Translations under genes and position numbers: made by a program
The notes under the pieces: generated by a model
Seen by the model: the letters and a program-made list of their open reading frames with translations, nothing else
What the model was told of the DNA's origin: nothing
Database searches by the model: none
Part shown: positions 1 to 8,957 of the stretch, in pieces
Numbering within the stretch: position 1 is the first letter of the stretch
Layout: every line of letters begins with the position of its first letter
Assembly: GCA_020630335.1 (NCBI GenBank)
Contig: JAHDBN010000001.1
Coordinates: forward strand, 1 to 64,000
Source: Bacteriovoracaceae bacterium
GTDB taxonomy: Bacteria > Bdellovibrionota > Bacteriovoracia > Bacteriovoracales > Bacteriovoracaceae
Reading direction: 5' to 3'
Length of the DNA: 64,000 bases

Positions 1-74
1 AATGACAGGATAAACTTGGTCAAAAATAGCAATAGTTGATTTAAACAAGTCAGTAAAAATGTATAAAAATCAAA

Positions 75-157
75 TGGTGCCCGCGGAGGGACTTGAACCC
101 CCACGCTTTCGCACTAGATCCTAAGTCTAGCGTGTCTACCAATTCCACCACGCGGGC
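75..157 (-). tRNA. tRNA-Leu (UAG anticodon)
   Basis: The minus strand folds into a class II tRNA. The 7-bp acceptor stem pairs GCCCGCG with CGCGGGC, the anticodon stem CTAGA/TCTAG carries the loop CTTAGGA, so the anticodon is TAG. There is a short variable arm, a GGTTCAAGTCC T-arm and an encoded CCA end. It reads CUA leucine codons. It lies just downstream of the ABC importer operon on the same strand. Confidence 0.95.
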
Positions 158-236
158 AATTAGATAACGTGTATTAGAGAAATTATCGATTTTCATGAGT
201 TTTGACAAGTGATTTTAGCAACTTACTTCATTGAAA

Positions 237-1952
237 TTACAACGATTTGGGAATTCCTTTTGGAATCGCTGATAGTAAATTCTTGGTATAGGCCATTTGA
301 GGATGTTTATAAATCTCTTTTGCCGTTCCATATTCAACAATCTTTCCTTGAAACATAACTCCAACATAATCAGAGATATAGTTCACTACACTTAAATCAT
401 GAGAAATGAAAATATAGGTTAGGTTTCTTTCGTCTTGAAGATCTTGTAAAAGATTTAACACTTGAGCTTGCACAGAGACATCTAGAGCTGAAACTGATTC
501 ATCGCACACTATAAACTCAGGATTCAAAGCAAGAGATCTTGCAATTGCAATTCTTTGTCTTTGTCCTCCAGAAAATTGATGAGGATATCTCATTAAATGG
601 TTTTGTTCTAGATCCACTCTATCAATTAAAGATTTTGCTATCTCTAATCTCTCTTTTTTATTAACACCAACTCCATGAATCTGCATTGGTTCTAATAAAA
701 TTTGTTCTATAGTCATTCTAGGATTTAAAGAGGAGTATGGATCTTGAAAAATGATTTGCATTTTTGATCTCATCTCTCTCATTTCATTTGTATTTAGATC
801 AAGTATATCTTTTCCATCATAATGAATAGAACCTTCAGTTGCATTTACAAGCCTAAGAATAGATCTACCTAAAGTTGTTTTTCCACATCCAGATTCCCCA
901 ACTAAACCATAGGTCGTTCCACGTTTAATCGTCATGCTGACATCATCAACAGCTTTTACATGTCCAATCGTTTTCCTAAAAAAACCAGCCTTAATTGGAT
1001 AGTATACTTTTAAATTTTTTACTTCTAAAAGATTTGGGTGTTTGTCTTCTGGAAAATTAAAAGACTTTTCAAAAGGTTCAAGAGCATCTGCTGGAATCTT
1101 TTTTTCTTTTCCATCTTTATCAACATAGTCACTAACAGTTAATAATCTTTTTGGGTTATGCTTAACTCCTGGACGGCAAGACAAAAGTCCTTTTGTGTAA
1201 GGGTGAACAGCATTAGTGAAAATTTTCTTCACATTATCATGCTCAACAAGCTTACTTTTATACAAAACTAGAACATCATCCGCTATATCACCAATAACAC
1301 CTAAATCATGAGTAATAAAAAGAACACCCATTTTATAATCAGTTTGTAACTTAAAGATTAAGTCGAGAACTTGCTTTTGAATAGTCACATCAAGAGCTGT
1401 TGTTGGTTCATCACAGATTAATAATTTAGGAGAACATGCAATGGCCATTGCAATACAAACTCTTTGTTTTTGGCCTCCTGATAATTCATGAGGATAAGCA
1501 TGTGCTCTAGTTTTTGGATTAGGAATACCAACTTGATTCATCAATTCAATTGACCTAGTCCATGCTTGAGCTTTAGTAAGTCCTTGATGAAGTATTAATG
1601 CTTCTGATATTTGATAGCCCACCTTAAAAACAGGATTTAGGGCAGTCATGGGTTCTTGAAAAATCATCGAGATATCATTTCCTCGAAGTTGTCTCATTTT
1701 TTCTTCTGAGGCACCAACTATATTTTGTCCTTCAAATAAAATTTCACCATTAGTGATTTTTCCTGGAGGATTGGGGATAAGTCCCATGATAGCAAGAGAT
1801 GAAACAGATTTCCCTGAACCACTCTCCCCGACTAATCCAACTGTTTCTCCTTCATCAATAGTAAAGCTTATATTATCAACTGCTCTTGTTAGACCTTCTT
1901 CTGTATGAAAATCAACTGTTAAATTTTTAACTTCTAAAAGGTGCTTTGACAT
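237..1952 (-). CDS. Oligopeptide ABC importer, fused double ATPase subunit
   Basis: Two complete ABC ATPase domains in one chain energise uptake of oligopeptides through the neighbouring permeases. Domain 1 has Walker A GESGSGKS at about residues 42-49, signature LSGGQ at 157-161 and Walker B LLICDEP at 177-183. Domain 2 has Walker A GESGCGKT at about 352-359, signature FSGGQRQR and Walker B VCDESVSALD. The Ser in place of the usual Pro after DE is also known in some Opp/Dpp-type ATPases. The architecture matches YejF/GsiA-type fused ATPases (571 aa). It is the last gene of a tight four-gene minus-strand operon, starting one base after the permease stop. The transported substrate cannot be read from the sequence. 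Confidence 0.92.
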   Translation of the reverse strand: MSKHLLEVKNLTVDFHTEEGLTRAVDNISFTIDEGETVGLVGESGSGKSVSSLAIMGLIPNPPGKITNGEILFEGQNIVGASEEKMRQLRGNDISMIFQEPMTALNPVFKVGYQISEALILHQGLTKAQAWTRSIELMNQVGIPNPKTRAHAYPHELSGGQKQRVCIAMAIACSPKLLICDEPTTALDVTIQKQVLDLIFKLQTDYKMGVLFITHDLGVIGDIADDVLVLYKSKLVEHDNVKKIFTNAVHPYTKGLLSCRPGVKHNPKRLLTVSDYVDKDGKEKKIPADALEPFEKSFNFPEDKHPNLLEVKNLKVYYPIKAGFFRKTIGHVKAVDDVSMTIKRGTTYGLVGESGCGKTTLGRSILRLVNATEGSIHYDGKDILDLNTNEMREMRSKMQIIFQDPYSSLNPRMTIEQILLEPMQIHGVGVNKKERLEIAKSLIDRVDLEQNHLMRYPHQFSGGQRQRIAIARSLALNPEFIVCDESVSALDVSVQAQVLNLLQDLQDERNLTYIFISHDLSVVNYISDYVGVMFQGKIVEYGTAKEIYKHPQMAYTKNLLSAIPKGIPKSL

Positions 1953-2813
1953 CTAAGACTCCTTACCTTTTAGTTTAGGATCAAGTGCATCTCGAAGAGC
2001 ATCACCTAAAATATTAAATGCTAAAACGATAAAAAACATCGCGATAGTTGCTCCGAAAAGTTGCCACCATACATCATTGTTTAACTCTGATCTCGCATCA
2101 TCAATCATTTTCCCCCAACTAGGTACAGCTTGAACTCCGATTCCAAGATAAGATAAAATTACTTCTGATTTAATCGCAACTTGAAATAATAACGAAGCAT
2201 TAATTATTACAATATGAAAAATATTAGGAAGAATGTGAACAAAAAGTTTTTTCCAATGTCCTCCCCCTATAGCAGTAACCGCTTGGACGTAATCTCGATT
2301 CTTGTGCTTAATCACTTCACCTCTAACAAGTCTGCAAAGATGTACCCATGATGTAGCACCAAGTGCAATATAAACTGCAGTTAATCCCTTACCTAAAACA
2401 AAAGAAATAGAGATTAATAAAATAATTCCAGGGATAGAAGAAAAGGTTGTATAAAACCAAACAACTATCTCATCAATAATTCCACCAAAATATCCAGCAA
2501 TAGAACCTAAAAAAATACCTACTGGTATCGCTATCATGCAAGTAAACAAACCTACTGACATAGCAACTTTTGTTCCATAAAGAGTTTTTCTTAAAACATC
2601 TCTTCCTAAAAAATCAGTTCCTAACCAATACTCTGCACTCGGTGGTGCATACTCAGGTCCTACTATTTCTTGCCAATCAGAAGCTATTACTCCCATAGAA
2701 ACAAGCAAAGCTATTAAGGTATAAATAACGACAATAATTAAAGATATAAGTGATATTTTATCTTTAACTATTCTATTAAATGCATCACTCCATAATGATC
2801 TTTCTTTTCTCAT
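1953..2813 (-). CDS. Oligopeptide ABC importer permease, OppC/DppC/YejE type
   Basis: An inner-membrane permease of the binding-protein-dependent family, 286 aa. It has the OppC-type N-terminal helix, then EYWLGTDFLGRDVLRKTLYG, which is diagnostic of the OppC/DppC side of the pair, then five hydrophobic segments. The EAA coupling loop (RDYVQAVTAIGGGHWKKLF, about residues 170-190) contacts the ATPase. LSYLGIGVQAVPSWG near the C-terminus is also typical. Its start overlaps the stop of the upstream OppB-like gene by 4 bp (ATGA), so the two are probably translationally coupled. Confidence 0.92.
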   Translation of the reverse strand: MRKERSLWSDAFNRIVKDKISLISLIIVVIYTLIALLVSMGVIASDWQEIVGPEYAPPSAEYWLGTDFLGRDVLRKTLYGTKVAMSVGLFTCMIAIPVGIFLGSIAGYFGGIIDEIVVWFYTTFSSIPGIILLISISFVLGKGLTAVYIALGATSWVHLCRLVRGEVIKHKNRDYVQAVTAIGGGHWKKLFVHILPNIFHIVIINASLLFQVAIKSEVILSYLGIGVQAVPSWGKMIDDARSELNNDVWWQLFGATIAMFFIVLAFNILGDALRDALDPKLKGKES

Positions 2814-3751
2814 TGTAACTTTATCCTTGGATCAACAACTGCATATAAGATATCAGTAATCAGATTAAACACTATGTATGCGACAGAAAATAATATTGAA
2901 AATGCTTTTAATACAGGGAAATCATTAGAGTTTGCAGCTCTTACAACTTCACTTCCTAAACCTGGAATATCAAAATAGTTTTCTAAAAGTAACGAACCCA
3001 TTATTAAGAATGGTAACTGAATAACAAAATAAGTAATCATTGGTACCATGGCATTTCTTAAAACATGTCTTAGAAAAATTACCTTTTCACTTAAACCTTT
3101 CGCTCGAGCGGTTCTAACGTAATCTTGATAAACCTCATCTAAAATAACAGTTCTGAAGAAACGAATGTCTGGGCCCAATGATAAAACAACCCAAATAATA
3201 ACTGGTAAAATAATATAAGGAACAAAATAAGGAAATCCTTCTTCATAACCAGAGATTTCAAACAATTCCCACTCTGCTGCTAAAAATTTTTGACCTATAA
3301 TAATATAAACAAGACTTGAAATACTCATTAAAGCAATACATAAAACTCTAATACTAATATCTAAGCCTTTCCCTCTATAAAAAGAAACTACCAATGAAAT
3401 CAAAATTGATAAAATTGATGAAATTAAAAACGCAGGAAGAGTTAATGTTAAAGAGGGCCACGCTCTTTGCGATATAATATCAGAGATTTGTTGCTGAGTT
3501 GCCCATGATCTTCCAAAATCAAAAGTAAAAGCACTTTTTACAATATCAAGATATTGTGCCAAAAATGATTTATTTAAGCCAAGTTGCTCTCTCAATTCAG
3601 CGACTTGAGCTGCCGAAGCATTCTTTCCTAATAATAAAGGAGTTGGATCTCCAGCGACGACATTAAATAAGAAGAAAACTAAGAAGCTTACTCCTAACAT
3701 TACTGGAATGAGGTAGAGTAATCTTCTTAGCGAGTATTGAAATATTTGCAT
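2810..3751 (-). CDS. Oligopeptide ABC importer permease, OppB/DppB/YejB type
   Basis: An inner-membrane permease of 313 aa that pairs with the OppC-like subunit. The N-terminus (RRLLYLIPVMLGVSFLVFFL) and the GLNKSFLAQY segment are characteristic of OppB/DppB. The cytoplasmic EAA loop QDYVRTARAKGLSEKVIFLR is near residues 210-230, and a C-terminal DPRI(K) motif is present. The gene abuts the solute-binding lipoprotein stop and overlaps the next permease by 4 bp. The length and helix layout are normal for the family. Confidence 0.92.
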   Translation of the reverse strand: MQIFQYSLRRLLYLIPVMLGVSFLVFFLFNVVAGDPTPLLLGKNASAAQVAELREQLGLNKSFLAQYLDIVKSAFTFDFGRSWATQQQISDIISQRAWPSLTLTLPAFLISSILSILISLVVSFYRGKGLDISIRVLCIALMSISSLVYIIIGQKFLAAEWELFEISGYEEGFPYFVPYIILPVIIWVVLSLGPDIRFFRTVILDEVYQDYVRTARAKGLSEKVIFLRHVLRNAMVPMITYFVIQLPFLIMGSLLLENYFDIPGLGSEVVRAANSNDFPVLKAFSILFSVAYIVFNLITDILYAVVDPRIKLQ

Positions 3752-5536
3752 TTAGAGTTTCTTTAGTAAGTCAGCTTTCTTTGCCATATTAATATTTTTA
3801 TATTTTGCCATACCATGATCAAATTCAATTGATTTTGAGTTCTCAACCCAACCATGAATAAGTCCATAAGTTACTCTGTGAAATCCTATTACCCAAGGAA
3901 CTTCTTCTGCTGCAAACTTATACATTTTCTCATAAAGAGCAGTTCTTTCAGGCGAGTCACTCATTATAGCTGCTTTTTCGAACATTTTATCAAACTCAGG
4001 ATTCGAGTAGTTTGATCCATTTGCTCCTGGAGCTGAATTTTTAGAATATAAAAGTTGTAAAAAGTTTTCAGCATCTGGATAATCTGCTCCCCAAGCCATG
4101 GAAAACATCATAGTTTGTTTTGTATTTACAAGTTTTACAAGTTCAGGCCAAGTTACTCCCGTTGGTTTAATTTTGATACCAATTTTACTCATATTTTGTT
4201 GGAAGACTTCAGCCATCTGTCTTGATTTCGTTGAATATGTATAATGAAGAGTAATTTCAGGAAGCCCATTTCCATCAGGAAAACCTGCTTCACTTAATAA
4301 CTTTTTAGCTTGTTCAACATTAAAATTTTGATAAGGCCCTTTGAAATTCATTATATGCCCAGCAATGTTTGGTGGAACTACTGATTGAGCAGCCAATGAA
4401 ACACCTTGGTAAAACTTTTTATTATAACTATCTCTATCAAAAGCAGAACTCATCGCTTGCCTAAGCTTTTTGTTATTTTTGAATAGCTCATGCTCGTGAT
4501 TAAAAGCATTGTATGTAACATCAAGTCCTACAACCTTTCTCTCTACAATTCCTTGTTTTTTGAAACTATCTGATAAACCCTTTCCAGGAATCATTACATT
4601 TGCAAACTCTTCAGTTGGAATACTCATAGAATCAAGCTTTCCTTTTTTAAAGTTAAGCCATCTTGTTTGCTCTTCAGTCATAATTTTTACAACTAATTTA
4701 TCAACTAAAGGAATTTTTTTACCCGCATCTTTTAAAAGTCCTCTTTCTTTATCTCCAGGAGCTCCTTGAGTTGGATAAAACTCATCTCTATAATTAGGAT
4801 TTTTTGTATAAACAATTTTATTAGCTTGTGTATATTTTCCAGTAATAAAAGGACCTGTCCCTACAGGGTTATTAATAAATTCTTTTCCATACTTTTGAAC
4901 AGCTTCTTTAGGAACTGCGTAAGTAAATGGCATTGCAAGAGAGTAAAGAAATTGAGGGAATGGTTTACTTAAAACAAATTTTAAAGTGTATTTATCAATA
5001 GCTTGAATACCTTCAAGTTTTTCACTGTAATCTGTCTTGTCTGCTTTTCCTGATTTTTCTTTCCAAGCATTTAATCCTTTGATTTTTCCATCAATTAGCC
5101 ACCAACCTTTTGATTGCTCTCTAGGATCTGCCATTCTTTTAATAGAATATACAAAGTCTTCTGCTGTAAGCTCTCTTCCCTTCCCATTAGGAAAACAAGC
5201 ATTATCATGAAACATCACACCTTTTTTAATTTTAAAAGTATAAGTTAATCCATCTGAAGATACTTCTGGCATTGATTCTGCTAAGTTTGGAACTAACTCA
5301 TAAGGTCTTTTTAAATAATGAAATTGAAGTAACCCTTCATAAATTCTAGCAACTTCGTTTCCAGAATATCTATCACTTGCTTGATTAGGGTCAAAGCCTT
5401 TGACTTTTGCACCTACAACAATATTAAGTACCTTTTCTAAAGAGCCATCAGCCTTTACTTTTGCTGAATCTGATTTTGTACAAGATGTTGTTATCATAAA
5501 CATAGACAACACCAATGGCATAAAGAATTTCTTCAT
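3752..5536 (-). CDS. Oligopeptide-binding lipoprotein (SBP_bac_5, OppA/DppA-like)
   Basis: The periplasmic peptide-capturing subunit of the importer, 594 aa. The signal peptide ends in a weak lipobox (MITTSC, Cys at about 19), so it is probably membrane-anchored. The mature part has family 5 solute-binding signatures: PNLAESMPEVSSDGLTYTFK, a KGVMFHD motif, DFVYSIKRM, and a C-terminal WGADYPDAENFLQLLY. It is first in the operon, and AAGGAG lies directly before the ATG. This family binds di- and oligopeptides. Peptide uptake would suit a predator digesting prey protein, but that role is inference. Confidence 0.92.
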   Translation of the reverse strand: MKKFFMPLVLSMFMITTSCTKSDSAKVKADGSLEKVLNIVVGAKVKGFDPNQASDRYSGNEVARIYEGLLQFHYLKRPYELVPNLAESMPEVSSDGLTYTFKIKKGVMFHDNACFPNGKGRELTAEDFVYSIKRMADPREQSKGWWLIDGKIKGLNAWKEKSGKADKTDYSEKLEGIQAIDKYTLKFVLSKPFPQFLYSLAMPFTYAVPKEAVQKYGKEFINNPVGTGPFITGKYTQANKIVYTKNPNYRDEFYPTQGAPGDKERGLLKDAGKKIPLVDKLVVKIMTEEQTRWLNFKKGKLDSMSIPTEEFANVMIPGKGLSDSFKKQGIVERKVVGLDVTYNAFNHEHELFKNNKKLRQAMSSAFDRDSYNKKFYQGVSLAAQSVVPPNIAGHIMNFKGPYQNFNVEQAKKLLSEAGFPDGNGLPEITLHYTYSTKSRQMAEVFQQNMSKIGIKIKPTGVTWPELVKLVNTKQTMMFSMAWGADYPDAENFLQLLYSKNSAPGANGSNYSNPEFDKMFEKAAIMSDSPERTALYEKMYKFAAEEVPWVIGFHRVTYGLIHGWVENSKSIEFDHGMAKYKNINMAKKADLLKKL

Positions 5537-5643
5537 TTTAATCTCCTTCTAATCTCTTCAATGATTTTTTAAGATCTAGTCCATTAAGTGTACTGATAGC
5601 GCACTCTTTTAACAATCATTTGTGTCTTACAAGTTTTGGTGCC

Positions 5644-6339
5644 TTATTGGCATTGTTCAGCGAAAAGTCTCGCCGAAAGAATAGGATTTCCTTGGTTTAG
5701 AAGTTCAAAAAAGCTTTGCCTGTAGTAAGCCTTTCCTTGGTAATTCATATCAGTGTTTTTCCATATAAACTCTAAATTACGCTCAGTTTTCCTGACTGAA
5801 GTGCTCGGGCTCTCAATACTAAAAACTCTGTTTCCACTAGTACTGGTGCATTTTACTCCCAGTGCCTTCCCGCACCATTGATCAAAGTAAGATTTTAGCT
5901 TTGTATCATTTTTTTTCTTAAAATCGATGGCCTGAAAGATTTCTTTTGCAATTGATGATAAAAATATATTTAAATCTTCTCTTTTTAACTCTGAATTAGA
6001 ATCTGCATAAGCATAAAATCTAGATTTTATCATTCCTACAAATCCACCTGAAAATTTATATCTATTACCTGAAATCCTTTCAACAATTAACTCTTCTCCT
6101 CCTTGAAAAGGAATATAGGCCGTAAGAATAAACTTATTTTGATGAGGGGTTTGAGTGTCATAGCTAACAGTAAAACTTTTTTCACCTACTGATATTTGCG
6201 CTCTACCTTCTGCATTTAAACAAAACCCATTCACATTTTGCTTAAAAGTTTGAAAGCTTATAGCTTTTTTGGGAAGTTCTTTAACCGTTGGTAATTGGGA
6301 ACAAGATAGAAGAAATGCAAACATAAAAAAAATTTTCAT
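5644..6339 (-). CDS. Lipoprotein of unknown function (LolB-like position)
   Basis: A 231-aa predicted lipoprotein whose signal peptide MKIFFMFAFLLSC ends at a clear lipobox with Cys13. The remainder is a soluble domain rich in beta-type alternation (for example RAQISVGEKSFTVSYDT and FILTAYIPFQGGEELIVERI). It follows the TPR lipoprotein after 17 bp on the same strand. In several proteobacteria a TPR protein precedes the outer-membrane lipoprotein receptor LolB, and a LolA-like gene lies elsewhere in this window, so a LolB-like role is possible. I could not confirm LolB from sequence. Confidence 0.75.
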   Translation of the reverse strand: MKIFFMFAFLLSCSQLPTVKELPKKAISFQTFKQNVNGFCLNAEGRAQISVGEKSFTVSYDTQTPHQNKFILTAYIPFQGGEELIVERISGNRYKFSGGFVGMIKSRFYAYADSNSELKREDLNIFLSSIAKEIFQAIDFKKKNDTKLKSYFDQWCGKALGVKCTSTSGNRVFSIESPSTSVRKTERNLEFIWKNTDMNYQGKAYYRQSFFELLNQGNPILSARLFAEQCQ

Positions 6340-6356
6340 GAGTAAATCTTAAAAGA

Positions 6357-8228
6357 TTAAAGAGAGGCTGGCATCTTTTGAGACAAAGATTTTTGAATTT
6401 GCTCAATTTCAGACTTTTCTGACTCTGAGGTAGCGTGAGTTAAGGAATTTTTAAAGAATTCTTTTGCCTTGGAAGCATTTCCTAATTTTTGATAACTCAA
6501 TCCTATATGCTTATTAACAGTAAAGTCTTTAGAAAGTCCTAAGCTGTAAGCTTGTAATAAATATTCAAGTGATTTTTTATACTCTTTTTTATGATAATAA
6601 TACCATCCTACTGAGTCTAAAATATGAGCATCATTAGGAGTTAAACTTAAGGCCTTTTCAAGATAAACTTTTGCTTGGTCTAAGTCTTGTTCTTTTCTCT
6701 CTATATATGAGTATCCAATATAGTTATAAGCTTGGGCATTACTAGGATCGTCTTTAATCATTTTTAAAATAATTCCATCTGACGATGAAGTATCGTTTAT
6801 TTTTTCATACATCGAAGCAAGAAAAAACTTATGATCTCTACCAAAACTTTTATTTTTCTCTAATTTTTTTAAAATACTAATTACTTTAGAAAACTCTGAT
6901 TTTCTTTTCCAATAAATCGCTCTATTCATATCAAGATCAAAATTCAAATGATCTGATTCTTTTTTTATTTTCTTTATAGCTAAAAGATATTTTTTCTCAT
7001 GGGATATATTACTTGCAATTTCTCTATTAGGTGTAAGGGCTAAATCTCTTAGTAAATTTACCTGTCTCATTTTTCCTTCATTATAATAAGTACTCTTAGG
7101 TTTAATCTTATCAAAAGAAGAAACTGCTTTAGAAAAATCTTTCTTTTGAATATAAAGATCTCCTAAAAAGAAATAAGATTTATCATTCTCTATTCCAAAA
7201 GGAAGAACTTCATTAATTGCTTCTATTGATTTATCAAAAGCGTTTAATTCTCTATAAAGATAAGCTAATTTAAATTTAACAGCAGGGTCTTTAGGATTTA
7301 GATCAACCATTTTCTCCATATAAGGAACTGCTAACTCATAGTTCTCTTTTGAGACATAATGATCCATTAATCTTTTAGAAATTAAGTAATCATCTGGTAT
7401 ATACCTTAAATGATTCTTAAATTTTTTAATTGCTCTGTCCGCTCTTTGAGTCTCTGCTAATATTACTCCAAGAGCTGCTAAAGATTTAGAATTTTCAGGA
7501 AATTCCTTATAGGCTCTCGAAAAGTATTTTTCACTCTCTTTTAAATTTCCGAGATCTAAAAATAGCCTACCAATCTTAAAACTCATCTCTGATTTATCTT
7601 CAACCCTTCTCATTGCTTGATGACATTTACTTAATATTGAAATAGCTCCATCTGTTGAGCTTTCCATTTCAAGAAAAGATCTTTTCAAACAAACATCCGC
7701 ATCTTGTGGATGTTGCTTTAAGATTTCATCATAAATATCAGAGGCAATTTTCATATTCCCCATAGATTCATGAACATTTGCTCTTAGGTGAGCAAGATCT
7801 AAGCGATTATCACTATCTAATTTCAAAGCAGATAATGATTCTAATTCTTCAAGTGCTTTTTCAACAGAACCATTTTTTATAAGGCCTAAAACATAACGCT
7901 TAGTTAGATGAGAATCTTCAGGAACTAAAGTTCTTAATGCTTCAAAAAATAATACTGATTCTTGTAACTTATAATTATCTTCTAACTCAGAGGCCTTAAA
8001 ATAAAGATCTCTAATAATATGATCTTTTTTGTAACGATCAGCTGCTTTATACTTTTGTTTCATTGATGCAAGATACCGAGATTCATTACCTTCTTTAAAA
8101 GAAGAGCACTCTATACATGGATTTTTGAAGGATTTTTTGCTTACTCTTTTTGAGCTTGAGCAAGAAGTCGTCATATTACATGAAATAATCAAGACTAAAG
8201 TAGATAATAATGGGAAGATTTTAATCAA
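6357..8228 (-). CDS. TPR-repeat lipoprotein
   Basis: A 623-aa lipoprotein with lipobox VLIISC (Cys17). Nearly the whole mature chain is tandem tetratricopeptide repeats, for example LGNLKESEKYFSRAYKEFPEN, ALGVILAETQRADRAIKKF and SYQKLGNASKAKEFFKNSL, so it is most likely a periplasmic or outer-membrane scaffold. The start codon is TTG with GGAGGG spaced 6-7 bp upstream. It is divergent from phaR and followed 17 bp later by another lipoprotein. The binding partner is unknown. Confidence 0.88.
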   Translation of the reverse strand: MIKIFPLLSTLVLIISCNMTTSCSSSKRVSKKSFKNPCIECSSFKEGNESRYLASMKQKYKAADRYKKDHIIRDLYFKASELEDNYKLQESVLFFEALRTLVPEDSHLTKRYVLGLIKNGSVEKALEELESLSALKLDSDNRLDLAHLRANVHESMGNMKIASDIYDEILKQHPQDADVCLKRSFLEMESSTDGAISILSKCHQAMRRVEDKSEMSFKIGRLFLDLGNLKESEKYFSRAYKEFPENSKSLAALGVILAETQRADRAIKKFKNHLRYIPDDYLISKRLMDHYVSKENYELAVPYMEKMVDLNPKDPAVKFKLAYLYRELNAFDKSIEAINEVLPFGIENDKSYFFLGDLYIQKKDFSKAVSSFDKIKPKSTYYNEGKMRQVNLLRDLALTPNREIASNISHEKKYLLAIKKIKKESDHLNFDLDMNRAIYWKRKSEFSKVISILKKLEKNKSFGRDHKFFLASMYEKINDTSSSDGIILKMIKDDPSNAQAYNYIGYSYIERKEQDLDQAKVYLEKALSLTPNDAHILDSVGWYYYHKKEYKKSLEYLLQAYSLGLSKDFTVNKHIGLSYQKLGNASKAKEFFKNSLTHATSESEKSEIEQIQKSLSQKMPASL

Positions 8229-8425
8229 TTTTTTCCCTCCAATAACTACCTATCGGAGCACCGAGAAATAAATTAAGCCTATTTATTGCAGCTCGGTAAT
8301 ATTTTCATCCCAAAATTCAAGTAATTTCAATGACTTAAGCCAATGCATAAATATTTGACTCATATGGTTGACTTTAGGTGCCATGTGTTGCTAAAAACAC
8401 TCTGCGTAACAGTTATGACGAACCT

Positions 8426-8451
8426 CGTAAATTGCATTGCAATAATTTACG
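8426..8451. promoter_or_regulatory. Inverted repeat with candidate PhaR operator
   Basis: Arms CGTAAATT and AATTTACG flank a core whose centre reads ATTGCATTGCAAT (8431-8443), that is TTGC-N3-GCAA. Characterised PhaR proteins bind TGC-N3/4-GCA-type sites. The repeat lies 42 bp before the phaR start, so it may be an autoregulatory operator. The repeat is seen directly; its function is inferred. Confidence 0.4.
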
Positions 8452-8492
8452 TGGTCAGTCTAAACAAAATTTTAATAAAGAAGGAGTCTCAA

Positions 8493-8918
8493 ATGGAAAA
8501 AGTGAGAATCATTAAAAGGTATCAGAATAGGAAACTATACGATACTCACCAGTCTTGCTACGTGACATTAGAAGAGATCGCTCAAATTATAAGAGACGGT
8601 CGAGAAATTAAAGTCATTGATAACAAATCAGGTAGAGATATTACGTATACTACTCAGATTCAGTTACTTTTTGATCAAGAGAAAAAGAATCAGGGCCCAG
8701 AAAATACAGAGCTTCTGAAAAGAGTTATTAAATCTCAAGAAGGAATCTTTACTGGATACATAAAATCTCTTGAGGTGCAGGCCAATATTGGAAACCATGC
8801 ACAAGAAGAGAAGTTTGCTGCTCCTGTAGAAGAGAAAGTAGAAATGCCATCAGCGAATGTTGCTAACTACTTAAATAACCTCAACACAGGAATTGAAACT
8901 CCTCAGACTTTGAACTAA
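8493..8918 (+). CDS. phaR: PhaR-type PHB/PHA accumulation regulator
   Basis: A small DNA-binding regulator of 141 aa. The N-terminal PHB accumulation regulator domain is recognisable from RIIKRYQNRKLYDTHQSCYV and the following IAQIIRDGREIKVIDNKSGRDIT, about residues 4-50. In other bacteria it represses phasin and polyhydroxyalkanoate genes until it binds polymer. The C-terminal third is short, acidic and unlike the longer PhaR tails. I chose the ATG at 8493 because AAGGAG sits 6 bp upstream and the family N-terminus begins there; the in-frame codons back to 8343 are an unsupported extension. No PHA synthase is in the window, so the targets are unknown. Confidence 0.88.
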   Translation: MEKVRIIKRYQNRKLYDTHQSCYVTLEEIAQIIRDGREIKVIDNKSGRDITYTTQIQLLFDQEKKNQGPENTELLKRVIKSQEGIFTGYIKSLEVQANIGNHAQEEKFAAPVEEKVEMPSANVANYLNNLNTGIETPQTLN

Positions 8919-8957
8919 CATTTTTTTACTAAATGTTCGTATCAAAGGAAGAGAAAA

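Noticed and set aside
8343-8492. N-terminal extension of PhaR
   Set aside because: The in-frame codons have no ribosome-binding site, cover the inverted repeat and precede the conserved family start; AAGGAG supports the ATG at 8493.
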